Program-made: the position numbers and the translations under genes | Shown here: one piece after another, positions 17,344-24,990 of the stretch | Layout: every line of letters starts with the position of its first letter | How positions within the stretch are numbered: position 1 is the first letter of the stretch | The notes under the pieces: generated by a model | Told to the model about the DNA's origin: nothing | The model's input: the letters and a program-made list of their open reading frames with translations, nothing else | Database searches by the model: none | Assembly (NCBI GenBank): GCA_963824095.1 | Contig: CAWGNS010000014.1 | Span: forward strand, 806,001-870,000 | DNA from: JBBDWJ01 sp963824095 | GTDB taxonomy: Bacteria; Acidobacteriota; Terriglobia; Bryobacterales; UBA6623 | Direction: 5' to 3' | Length of the DNA stretch: 64,000 nucleotides

Positions 17344-19065
17344 ATGCAGTTGCAGCAAAAGTTCCAGGCTCTGTTCGACCGGTTGGACCCCAACTCGCCT
17401 GCGAGCGGCGAAGAGCTGCGGGCTCTGCTGGCGCAATACCCGATGGAGTTCCGCACCTGGGCGGTGGCCTGGATCCGCAACGGCGGCCGCGGACCGCGGG
17501 CGCACCTGTTGCTACGGCTGCTGCACCAGAAGAACATGCTGCGCAGCCTGCTGGTGAACGCCGGGGCGATCCCGCTGCGCGACGCAGTGCGTATCGCGCG
17601 GCTGGCTCAGCACTCCATTGCCAACCTCGATCGGATCGTCGCCGACACGATTCGCGACGGCACCGTGGCGCAGGCGACCCGCGCGCTGCAGGTGTTGCAC
17701 CACGTACCGCTGACCGGCCGCGTGGTACCCGGGCTGGCGGCCGCGCTGCAGAACACCAACCCGAAGATCCGCTCGCTGGTTTCGAAGCTGCTGGGGCGCA
17801 TCTGCGACGACCCGGCCTCGATTCACACGCTGTTGCGGGACCGCGACGCGCGCGTGCGGGCCAATACCGTGGAAGGATTTTGGGGGTCGACCCATCCGTT
17901 GGCGCGCGATCTGATGCGCCGCTGCCTCACCGACCCCGACAATCGCGTCGCGGCCAATGCGGCCCTGGGACTGTTCAAGATCGGCGACCCCGACGGCATC
18001 GAAGCGTTGCGCATCATGAGCGCGCACCCCGACCATCGCCACCGCATCAGCGCCACCTGGGGCATTGTGCAAACCCGGGGCCCGGCGCTGTTGCCAGCGC
18101 TTGAAGCGCTCGCCGCAGACCGCATCCCCAAGGTCCGCGAGGCGGCGCAAACGGCCCTCGCGCGAATGCGGAACCCCGTGGAACTGCAGCGCGAGCGCAG
18201 CCTGGTCGTCCGCGTTTCGCAAGCCTACCGCATGTCCGACGAAGGCCTGCGGCTGCGCGCCTGGGTCGGCGATCTAGACGAGAACCCGCTAGAGGACCTG
18301 TCGGCGGGGAGCTTTCGGGTCTTCCAGGGCGAGCTGCAATTGACGCAGCGTCAGGTCCAGTTGCCGGCACAAGCGGATCGGCTCATCACCGTGTTGTGGC
18401 TGGTCGAGGGGACCCTGCCGCCGGCGGTATGCGCCAAGGCTCACGATGCGATTGTGGGCGCCATGCGGCACCGCAAAAGGCGGGATCTGCACTGCCTGGT
18501 CGGCCCCGACCTGCGCGCGGCTCTTGCGTTCAGCTCCGATATCGGGCAATTGGACGACGCGCTGCACCAGGCGGCGGCGCTCGAAACGGCCAAACCCGCC
18601 GAGCGCCCGGCTTCCGGCTGGAGCGAACGGCTTTTCCGTGCGCTGGCACTGGCGTCGTCGCGTCCCGGCTGCCGCGCGGCGGTCGCCTTCTCCAACGGTG
18701 TGCCGCTCGAGGCGGCAGTCGACGTCAGTCGCTTGACCCAACACGCCCTGGACGGCGAGATCGCCATTCACGTCGTGGCCTACCGGCCGCAGCCCGAGTC
18801 CGAAGCGGAGTGGCAGCGTATCGCCTCCACGACGCAGGGCAGCTATCGCGCGGCCGGCGAGGAGGACGAACTGCAGCATGCGTTCTGGTGCGTGTTCTCG
18901 CAGCTCGCTAGTTCCTACGCGATCAGCGTCCGGGGAGTTTGCGGCGACGATGGGGCGTTTCGGTTGCAAGTCGAATCCAGCGCCGAATACGGCGAGACGG
19001 CGTTCGAAGCGGCGCCGCAGCCGGCCGGCGACCGGTTGTCCACCCCGGGCGTGCATGTAAAATAG
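17344..19065 (+). CDS. HEAT-repeat protein with a C-terminal VWFA-like domain lacking MIDAS
   Basis: 573 residues from ATG 17344 (MQLQQKFQALFDRLDPNSP); the ribosome site is weak. Residues about 80-290 are helical HEAT/PBS-type repeats (NTNPKIRSLVSKLLGRI, RDARVRANTVEGFWG, DNRVAANAALGLFKIGD, IPKVREAAQTALARM). From about 300 on there is an acidobacterial VWFA-related domain (RLRAWVGDLDENPLEDL, LITVLWLVEGTLPP, HVVAYRPQP). The usual DxSxS metal motif is replaced by WLVEGT, so metal-dependent adhesion looks lost. There is no signal peptide. The gene follows comM by 160 bp and precedes a PPIase gene by about 50 bp on the same strand. It is probably a scaffold or interaction protein. Confidence 0.75.
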   Translation: MQLQQKFQALFDRLDPNSPASGEELRALLAQYPMEFRTWAVAWIRNGGRGPRAHLLLRLLHQKNMLRSLLVNAGAIPLRDAVRIARLAQHSIANLDRIVADTIRDGTVAQATRALQVLHHVPLTGRVVPGLAAALQNTNPKIRSLVSKLLGRICDDPASIHTLLRDRDARVRANTVEGFWGSTHPLARDLMRRCLTDPDNRVAANAALGLFKIGDPDGIEALRIMSAHPDHRHRISATWGIVQTRGPALLPALEALAADRIPKVREAAQTALARMRNPVELQRERSLVVRVSQAYRMSDEGLRLRAWVGDLDENPLEDLSAGSFRVFQGELQLTQRQVQLPAQADRLITVLWLVEGTLPPAVCAKAHDAIVGAMRHRKRRDLHCLVGPDLRAALAFSSDIGQLDDALHQAAALETAKPAERPASGWSERLFRALALASSRPGCRAAVAFSNGVPLEAAVDVSRLTQHALDGEIAIHVVAYRPQPESEAEWQRIASTTQGSYRAAGEEDELQHAFWCVFSQLASSYAISVRGVCGDDGAFRLQVESSAEYGETAFEAAPQPAGDRLSTPGVHVK

Positions 19066-19114
19066 ATCTTGTCCGGGCCGTGGAGGATCCGAAGACGGCG
19101 CGGTGTTTTTTTGC

Positions 19115-20017
19115 ATGCCTTTGCAGGTCAATGGAGAAGTGGTCGATGACGCCGTCATCGAGTGGGAAGCCGAATCACTGCGCAATCAGTTCCGACAATT
19201 GACGGCGCAGCAGCGCGAGTCCTGGGGACTCGACGACGCCGGCCTGGAGCAGCGTGCGCGCGAGTGGTCGCGTGAAAACGTGATTGAACGCACTCTGCTC
19301 AGGCAGGAAGCGCTCAAAGACGACGAACCGGTTCCCGAGGAAAAGATCGAGGCGGCGCTCGAAGAGCTGAAGAAGCGCCACGGCGGCGCGGACAAGCTCA
19401 GCTTGACGCACCCCGACGACGAGCAACTACGCCGGGATCTGGAAGTGCGCGTCCGCATGGACCGCCTGATCGGGCGCATCAACGCCAAGGTTTCCGGCCC
19501 CAAACGCAAGGATATCGCCGAGCACTACCGCAAGCACCGCGAGCAGTTGCGGGCGCCCGAAACGGTGCACGCCTCGCACATCGTCAAGCACATCAATGAA
19601 AACCGCGACGAGGCCGCCGCCCGCGCCGAAATCGAGGCGGTGGCGGCACAGCTCAAGGCCGGGGCGAGCTTCGAGGAATTGGCCGACCAGCATTCCGACT
19701 GCGCCGGCAACGGCGGCGACCTCGGCGTGTTTCCGCGCGGCCAGATGGTCGAGGAATTCGACGACGTCGTATTCGAGATGGAAACCGGCGCGGTGAGCGC
19801 GGTATTTCGCACGCCATTCGGATTCCACATCGCCAAGCTCTTCGAGCGGCAGCCGGCGCGCGTGAAGCCGCTGCCGGAGGTCGAGAAAGAGATCGAGGCC
19901 GAGCTGCTGCGCCAAAAACAGGCCCGCGCGCTCGAAAACTTCGTCGACCGGCTGCGCGCCAAGGCCGAGGTGAGCGACGCGCCGGCGGCGGAGGCCGCAG
20001 TGTCGCCCTCATCATGA
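19115..20017 (+). CDS. Parvulin-type peptidyl-prolyl isomerase, no signal peptide
   Basis: 300 residues from ATG 19115 (MPLQVNGEVVDDAVIEWEAE); an in-frame GTG at 19103 is the alternative. The N-terminal two thirds is a SurA-like helical chaperone region. The parvulin domain covers about 150-250: VHASHIV, GASFEELADQHSDC, GGDLGVFPRGQMVEEFDDVVF, TPFGFHIAKL. Unlike PrsA or SurA it has no visible signal peptide and is very acidic, so it is probably cytosolic. The stop overlaps the start of the formylglycine-generating enzyme gene as ATGA. Translational coupling suggests the two act in one process, perhaps keeping sulfatases unfolded for modification; that is inference. Confidence 0.88.
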   Translation: MPLQVNGEVVDDAVIEWEAESLRNQFRQLTAQQRESWGLDDAGLEQRAREWSRENVIERTLLRQEALKDDEPVPEEKIEAALEELKKRHGGADKLSLTHPDDEQLRRDLEVRVRMDRLIGRINAKVSGPKRKDIAEHYRKHREQLRAPETVHASHIVKHINENRDEAAARAEIEAVAAQLKAGASFEELADQHSDCAGNGGDLGVFPRGQMVEEFDDVVFEMETGAVSAVFRTPFGFHIAKLFERQPARVKPLPEVEKEIEAELLRQKQARALENFVDRLRAKAEVSDAPAAEAAVSPSS

Positions 20018-21006
20018 GCGAAGGTTTTCCCATCTATCGCAGCGAAGGCCGCCCGCACCCCTGCTGCGTGCCGAGCAAGGAGCGCGCCGAGCGCATCGCC
20101 GAGTCGAAATGGCGCGCCGACCATCGCCAGCGCGCGACGCGCGGGCTGACCGAGGGCATGGTCAAGCTCGAAGGCGGCCCTTTCCTGATGGGCGCCGAAA
20201 CCGCCGAGGGATTTCCCGCCGACGGCGAGGGGCCGGTGCGCGAAGTACGCCTCGACCCGTTCTACATCGACGTGCACCCGGTGATGAACCGCGAGTTTCG
20301 CGCGTTTGCCGCCGAAACCGGTTACCGGACCGAGGCCGAGCAATTCGGCTGGTCGTTCGTCTTCCACAATCAGCTTCCGCTCGACCGCTACCGCGAGCTG
20401 GTCGAGGACACCGTCGCCGGACACGAGTGGTGGTGCAAGGTCAACGGCACCGACTGGGCGCACCCGGAGGGCCCTGACTCGTCGATCGATTCGCGGCTCG
20501 ACTATCCGGTGACGCACGTCTCGTGGAACGATGCGGCCGCCTACTGCCAATGGGCGGGCAAGCGGCTGCCGACCGAGGCGGAGTGGGAGTACGCGGCGCG
20601 CGGCGGCCTCGAACAGCGGACCTACCCCTGGGGCGACGAGCTCGAACCCGGCGGCAAGCACCTCTGCAATGTGTGGCAGGGTGAGTTTCCGAATCGCGAC
20701 GAGGGGCTGGACGGCTGGCGCGGGCCTTGCCCCGTCGAAGCGTTTCCGCCCAACGGCTACGGGCTGTACTCGATCACCGGAAATGTCTGGGAGTGGTGCG
20801 CCGACTGGTTCGACCCCGGCTATCACGTCACCGCCACGCGAGTGAATCCCGTAGGGCCGCCCGAAGGCTCCGCCCGAGTGATGAAGGGCGGCTCGTTTCT
20901 GTGTCACAAGTCCTACTGCAACCGCTATCGGGTTGGGGCGCGGACCTCCAACACGCCGGACAGCTCGACCACCAATCTCGGGTTCCGCTGCGCGCGGGAC
21001 GTGTAG
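20014..21006 (+). CDS. Formylglycine-generating enzyme (sulfatase maturation)
   Basis: 330-residue enzyme that oxidises the active-site Cys of type I sulfatases to formylglycine using O2 and copper. The signature GGSFLCHKSYCNRYRVGAR holds the two catalytic cysteines, Cys297 and Cys302, in the CxxxxC spacing of true FGE. Other marks are GGPFLMGAE, VTHVSWNDAAAYCQWAGKRL, PTEAEWEYAARGG and ITGNVWEWCADWF. It has no signal peptide, so it acts in the cytosol before export. Its ATG 20014 overlaps the stop of the parvulin gene. No sulfatase gene is in this window, so its clients are elsewhere. This is the intact counterpart of the cysteine-less SUMF1-fold protein at 9649-11320. Confidence 0.93.
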   Translation: MSEGFPIYRSEGRPHPCCVPSKERAERIAESKWRADHRQRATRGLTEGMVKLEGGPFLMGAETAEGFPADGEGPVREVRLDPFYIDVHPVMNREFRAFAAETGYRTEAEQFGWSFVFHNQLPLDRYRELVEDTVAGHEWWCKVNGTDWAHPEGPDSSIDSRLDYPVTHVSWNDAAAYCQWAGKRLPTEAEWEYAARGGLEQRTYPWGDELEPGGKHLCNVWQGEFPNRDEGLDGWRGPCPVEAFPPNGYGLYSITGNVWEWCADWFDPGYHVTATRVNPVGPPEGSARVMKGGSFLCHKSYCNRYRVGARTSNTPDSSTTNLGFRCARDV

Positions 21007-21077
21007 AAGCGATCCGCGCCAGATCGGTACTTCTCCGCGCGGCGTGGCTTGTTACTTCGGCGATGCGGTTCGTCGGG

Positions 21078-22079
21078 CTAGAACCATTTCGCCTTGTCGG
21101 CGACGTTGTTGAGCGGTTCGCCGTTGGCGAAGCGCCGCACGTTGTCGAGCAGCACTTCCAGATGGCGCTCAGCGATACGCGTCGAGGCCGCCGCGATGTG
21201 CGGCGTGAGGATCACGTTGTCCCGCTTCCACAGCGGGTGATCGGGCGGCAGCGGCTCGATCTCGAAAACGTCCAGCCCGGCTCCGGCGATCTCGCCGGCT
21301 TCGAGCGCGGCGGTTAGGTCGGCCAGGTCGACGATCGCGCCGCGGCCGATGTTGATCAGGTAGGCGGTCTTTTTCATCTGCCGGAATTGCTCGCGGCGGA
21401 AGAGTTTTACCGTTTCGGGCGTGTGGGGCGCGGCGATCGCCAGGAAGTCGCTTTGCGCCAGGAGATCGGGCAGACGGTCGGCGGGCCAGGGGCCCTCGAC
21501 GCCGTCGGGCGCGGAAGTCGCGTAAGGGTCAACGGCCACAACGCGCATGCCGAACGCCAGCCCGCGCCGCGCGATTTCGGCGCCGATCTGGCCGAGGCCG
21601 AACACGCCCAGCGTTGCGTCGCCGAGGTGGATGTGGGCGCGGTCGATGGGGCTGACCTGCGCCGGACCGGCGACGAAACCGGCACGGGCCTTTTCGCCGC
21701 CAACGGGTTCCCAACGCGCGTCCAACTGATGCCGCAGGTAGTGGTGCAGGTTGCGGGCGAAACACAGGATGTACGCGAAAACGTGGTCGGCGATGACGTC
21801 GGAAAACAGCCCGCGCATGTTGGTGAGCTGGCTGGGATGCGCAATCAGCTCAGGGAACAGGTAGTGCTCGAGGCTGGCTGTCGGCGATTGCACCCAGCGC
21901 AGTTTTTTCGCGGCCGCCAGCAGGGCCGGTGTCATCTTTCCGAAAAACGCGTCGGCGTCCGCGATCTCGCGCAGCGCCTCGGATTCGCTGGCCGCGTTGA
22001 CGACAGCCATCGTGCCGGCGGCCTGCCGGATCTTTTCCAGACGCTCGGTTTCGACGGGTGGGCAAAGGACCAGTTTCAT
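21078..22079 (-). CDS. D-isomer-specific 2-hydroxyacid dehydrogenase
   Basis: 333-residue NAD(P)-dependent oxidoreductase. The Rossmann motif GLGQIGAEIARRG lies at about 159-171. The catalytic set is visible as Arg in INIGRGAIVD, Glu in FEIEPLPPDHPLW and His in ILTPHIAAAS. The start is ATG 22077-22079. These enzymes reduce 2-oxoacids such as glyoxylate, hydroxypyruvate or phenylpyruvate to D-hydroxyacids; the N-terminal domain gives no clear substrate. It is divergent from the radical SAM gene at 22171, with 91 bp between the two starts, so a shared control region is likely. A serine connection is possible because cysE lies downstream of the radical SAM gene, but that is weak. Confidence 0.9.
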   Translation of the reverse strand: MKLVLCPPVETERLEKIRQAAGTMAVVNAASESEALREIADADAFFGKMTPALLAAAKKLRWVQSPTASLEHYLFPELIAHPSQLTNMRGLFSDVIADHVFAYILCFARNLHHYLRHQLDARWEPVGGEKARAGFVAGPAQVSPIDRAHIHLGDATLGVFGLGQIGAEIARRGLAFGMRVVAVDPYATSAPDGVEGPWPADRLPDLLAQSDFLAIAAPHTPETVKLFRREQFRQMKKTAYLINIGRGAIVDLADLTAALEAGEIAGAGLDVFEIEPLPPDHPLWKRDNVILTPHIAAASTRIAERHLEVLLDNVRRFANGEPLNNVADKAKWF

Positions 22080-22170
22080 AAGAGTCTCGAACCGCTATCT
22101 TAGCCGCTCACGCCCGGCCATTGCCCGCCGGCGGAGACGCGGGATACCCTGGGGGAGAGCCCACCGCTTC

Positions 22171-23350
22171 ATGCCCGACGCCCAATCGCCGTCGTTTGCC
22201 GCGCATCTGGCGCGCATCAAGCGCAAGACCGCGTTCGGGCGGCGCGTCACGCCGCCGTTCGTGACGCTCTACGTCACTACGCGCTGCGACGAGAAGTGCA
22301 TTCACTGCTTCTATTGGGAGGAGCTGAATCCGAAGCCCAACCACGATTTCAGCCTGGAGGAGTTTCGCCGCACGCTGTCGTCGATGGATGAGATCTACAA
22401 CCTGTTTCTGGGCGGCGGCGAGCCCTTTCTGCGCGACGACCTGGCGGAGATTCTGCTGAGCGCCGTCGCAGGCAACGGACTCGCCAACGTGTATGTGCCG
22501 ACCAACGGCCAGCACACTGAACGCGTCGTCGAAACCATCGAGAAGACGCTCGGCGCCGCGCCCGGCCTGCGGTTTCACCTCAACCTCAGCGTGGACCACG
22601 TGGACGAGGCGAAGCACGACCACATTCGCGGCCGCGAGCGCGCCTGGCAGCGCCTGCTCCGCACGGCCGAAGCCATCGAGCCTTTGCGGCGGCGCTTCCC
22701 TTCGTTGATCGTCCATACGCTGACGACGTTGATGAAGGAGAACCAACATGAGATCCTCGACATCTACGAGGAATTGAAGCGCCGCTTTCGCCCCGACGGC
22801 CTGTCGTTCAACTATTGCCGCGGCACGCCGCTCGACCCGGAGCCAGACCGAGATCGAGCTCGAAAACTATGAGAAGCTGCGGCAGCGGATGGAAGGCGAC
22901 TATGCCGCTGGCCGCCTGCCCAGCGGCGCTTTCGGCGCGGCCAACCAGTTGCTCGATCAACACGTGCGGCGGACTGTCGACCGCACCGTGGCGCAACAGC
23001 GGGCGCAGTTTTCGTGCGTTTCCGGACGGCTGGCGGCGGTGATTTACAGCAACGGGGACGTCGTCGAGTGCGAGACCAAGAACAGCAAGCTCGGTAACCT
23101 GCGCGAGGCCAACTACGATTTCCGCCGGCTGTGGTTCAGCCAACGCGCCAACGAGGTTGCGCGTGAAGCGGCCCAGGGCTGTTTCTGCACGCACGAGTGC
23201 GGGCATTACGCCTCGGCGATTTACAGCGTGCCGCAGGTGGTGAAAATCGCCGCCGCCGCGGTGCGTCAGAAGATGACAGCGCGACGTCCTGCCACGGCGG
23301 GTGAGTCCGCAAGCGCCGCGGCGGCCGCCGAACAGGGCGGAAAAGCTTGA
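22171..23350 (+). CDS. Radical SAM protein with SPASM-like C-terminus, frameshifted
   Basis: Restored protein of 392 residues. The radical SAM cluster motif TRCDEKCIHCF (CxxxCxxC) is at about 36-46, followed by LGGGEPFLRDD for SAM binding. At 22843-22844 an extra C in the context GAGCCAGACC moves the frame; removing it gives QTEIELENYEKLRQRM and an uninterrupted second half. That half has a SPASM-like set of cysteines: FSCVSG, then NGDVVEC, then GCFCTHECGHY, suitable for an auxiliary 4Fe-4S cluster. SPASM enzymes typically modify peptides or proteins. No obvious precursor peptide gene is next to it. The start ATG 22171 is preceded by GGGGGAG at rather long distance. The gene is divergent from a dehydrogenase. 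Confidence 0.85.
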
Positions 23351-23654
23351 CGCCCCAGGAGCGCTTTCCGAGCGGGCATCCTCTTCCCTGGCCGTTGTTT
23401 GACTTCGTACGTGTCATCGCCTAGCATCAAGGAAAAGCTCCCCATGTTGTCCGCTGTTCAGTGCTGTTGTAGCGGGCCCGCTTAAGCGGGCCGACTCCCT
23501 GTTCCGCAGCCTTTCCCTGTTCTATAACTTTTCCGGGTTCTGCAACTTTCCCGGCACCGGGCCATCCAATAGTTGGATCCACTGTGGGGCTCGTTTCGTC
23601 GCTGGAGCATCCAACCCACCGATGCCTTGGAATCGCGCTTGAGGGAGCAACGCC
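23351..23654. other. Gap between radical SAM gene and cysE with an 18-base palindrome
   Basis: No gene seen. A perfect palindrome, GGCCCGCTT/AAGCGGGCC, lies at 23475-23492. It is followed by a pyrimidine-rich stretch with three repeats of CTTTCCC- or TTTTCC-like blocks (about 23500-23560). No recognisable T-box or other cysteine-related riboswitch. Confidence 0.5.
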
Positions 23655-24336
23655 ATGTTCAGAGGGATTCGAGAGCAGATCGAAACCGTCTTCCGGCACG
23701 ACCCGGCGGCGAAGAGCGGCCTGGAAGTGCTGCTGTGCTATCCCGGCGTTCACGCGATTTTTCTGCACCGCGTGGCTCACGGTTTTTACCGCCGCGGTTT
23801 CTACGTCCTCGCGCGCTTGATTTCGCACTTCGCGCGCTGGCTGACGGGCATTGAAATCCACCCCGGGGCGAAAATCGGCCGCCGCTTCTTCGTCGACCAT
23901 GGCATGGGCGTGGTGATCGGTGAAACCGCCGAGATCGGCGACGACGTGCTGATCTACCAGGGCGTGACGTTGGGCGGCACGGGTCTCGAAAAAGGCAAGC
24001 GACACCCCACCGTCGGCAGCCACGTCGTGATCGGCTCGGGCGCCAAGGTGCTCGGCAACATTCTGATCGGCGATTGGGTGCGCGTGGGTGCGGGCTCGGT
24101 GGTCGTCAAGCCGGTGGACGCGCACTCGACCGTAGTGGGAATTCCCGGCCGCGTGGTGGCGGTGAAAGGCGTTGCGGTGGGCGAGGAAGCCGAGATGCTC
24201 GAGCACGGCCACCTACCCGACCCGATCGGCCAGATGCTGACCGACCTCACCAAGCGCGTGGCGACGTCTGGAAGCCGAGCGCGAGGAAAACAAGATCAAA
24301 TCGAACCACCCGCTGGCACGTATCTCGGGCGGCTGA
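23655..24336 (+). CDS. cysE: Serine O-acetyltransferase CysE, frameshifted near the end
   Basis: Acetylates serine with acetyl-CoA, the first step of cysteine synthesis. The start ATG 23655 has AGGGAG 8 bp upstream. The helical N-domain (MFRGIREQIETVF, YPGVHAIFLHRVAHGF) is followed by left-handed beta-helix hexapeptide repeats: GIEIHPGAKIG, FVDHGMGVVIGETAEIG with the catalytic His, and HPTVGSHVVIGSGAKVLGN. Near 24267 one base is inserted, context ACGTCTGGAA; removing it gives LEAEREENKI and a stop at 24334-24336, for 226 residues. As written, the frame runs on to 24419 with an unrelated tail. This is the same CGTCTG context as in panC. Confidence 0.93.
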
Positions 24337-24429
24337 TGGCCGGATCTTGGGGGCGGATGATCCTAGCGCCGCTGCGGAGCGACTCGCTATTCGCCTCCAA
24401 CAGGCCGGCCGGCGCCTAAGGCCGGCACA

Positions 24430-24990
24430 TCACTTCACATTCTCGTGCGGTTCCGGACGCTCCTGCCCCGCCACTTCGACTAAGCCCACAATATCGTTCA
24501 AGCTGTTGCGCACCGGCGCCAGCACCGACACCCAACCGGGCTTATCGGTGACGGTGAGACGTTGCCCCGTGTCGAGCACCTGCTTCATTTGCGGAAACAT
24601 GTCTTGATAGAGCGCTCCCCAGGTCCAGAACTGGCTCATCTCGTGCGCGTTGCGGATCACGATGTGGATCTTGTCGGGATGGCCTTCGATCGGCATCCAC
24701 AGATTCACATCGCAATCGACGGGCGCCAGGCGCGACAGGCGAATCAGCGTCTTCTTGACGCCGATGAACGCCTGGTCGTTGACGTCGTAGTTGTCTCCGG
24801 CGAGGTAATGATCGCGGGGATCGTCCTTGAACATGTATTCGAGCGCGCGCGGCGTGACGATGCGCTGGCACACGTCGCCATCGACCATCACGGTGGCGAT
24901 GCGCGCGACCTCGTCGAGCTCGGCGGCCAGGTCGCGGTCGGCGGCGGCCAGCGGAAGAGCCAGTAAAAACAGGCAACAAAGCAGTTTCAT
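24430..24990 (-). CDS. Exported small protein with a Cache/PDC-like domain
   Basis: 186 residues from ATG 24988-24990, preceded by GGAGGAAAA. It has a clean Sec signal, MKLLCCLFLLALPLAAA. The rest is soluble and resembles the ligand-binding Cache/PDC fold: a helix (LAAELDEVARIATVMVDG), a middle region, then TVTDKPGWVSVLAPVRNS and a closing strand DIVGLVEVAG, which is how periplasmic sensor domains usually end. There is no transmembrane or signalling domain attached, so it would be a free periplasmic binding protein. Its start overlaps the stop of the DUF4091 gene as ATGA, so the two form an operon. The family assignment is my inference from pattern. Confidence 0.65.
   Translation of the reverse strand: MKLLCCLFLLALPLAAADRDLAAELDEVARIATVMVDGDVCQRIVTPRALEYMFKDDPRDHYLAGDNYDVNDQAFIGVKKTLIRLSRLAPVDCDVNLWMPIEGHPDKIHIVIRNAHEMSQFWTWGALYQDMFPQMKQVLDTGQRLTVTDKPGWVSVLAPVRNSLNDIVGLVEVAGQERPEPHENVK

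Noticed and set aside
15561..17537. 658-codon frame opposite comM
   Set aside because: Composition is the typical antisense mix, and the plus strand carries a full AAA+ protein.
23351..23654. T-box or SAM/cysteine riboswitch ahead of cysE
   Set aside because: No T-box core, no SAM riboswitch elements; only an 18-base palindrome and pyrimidine blocks.
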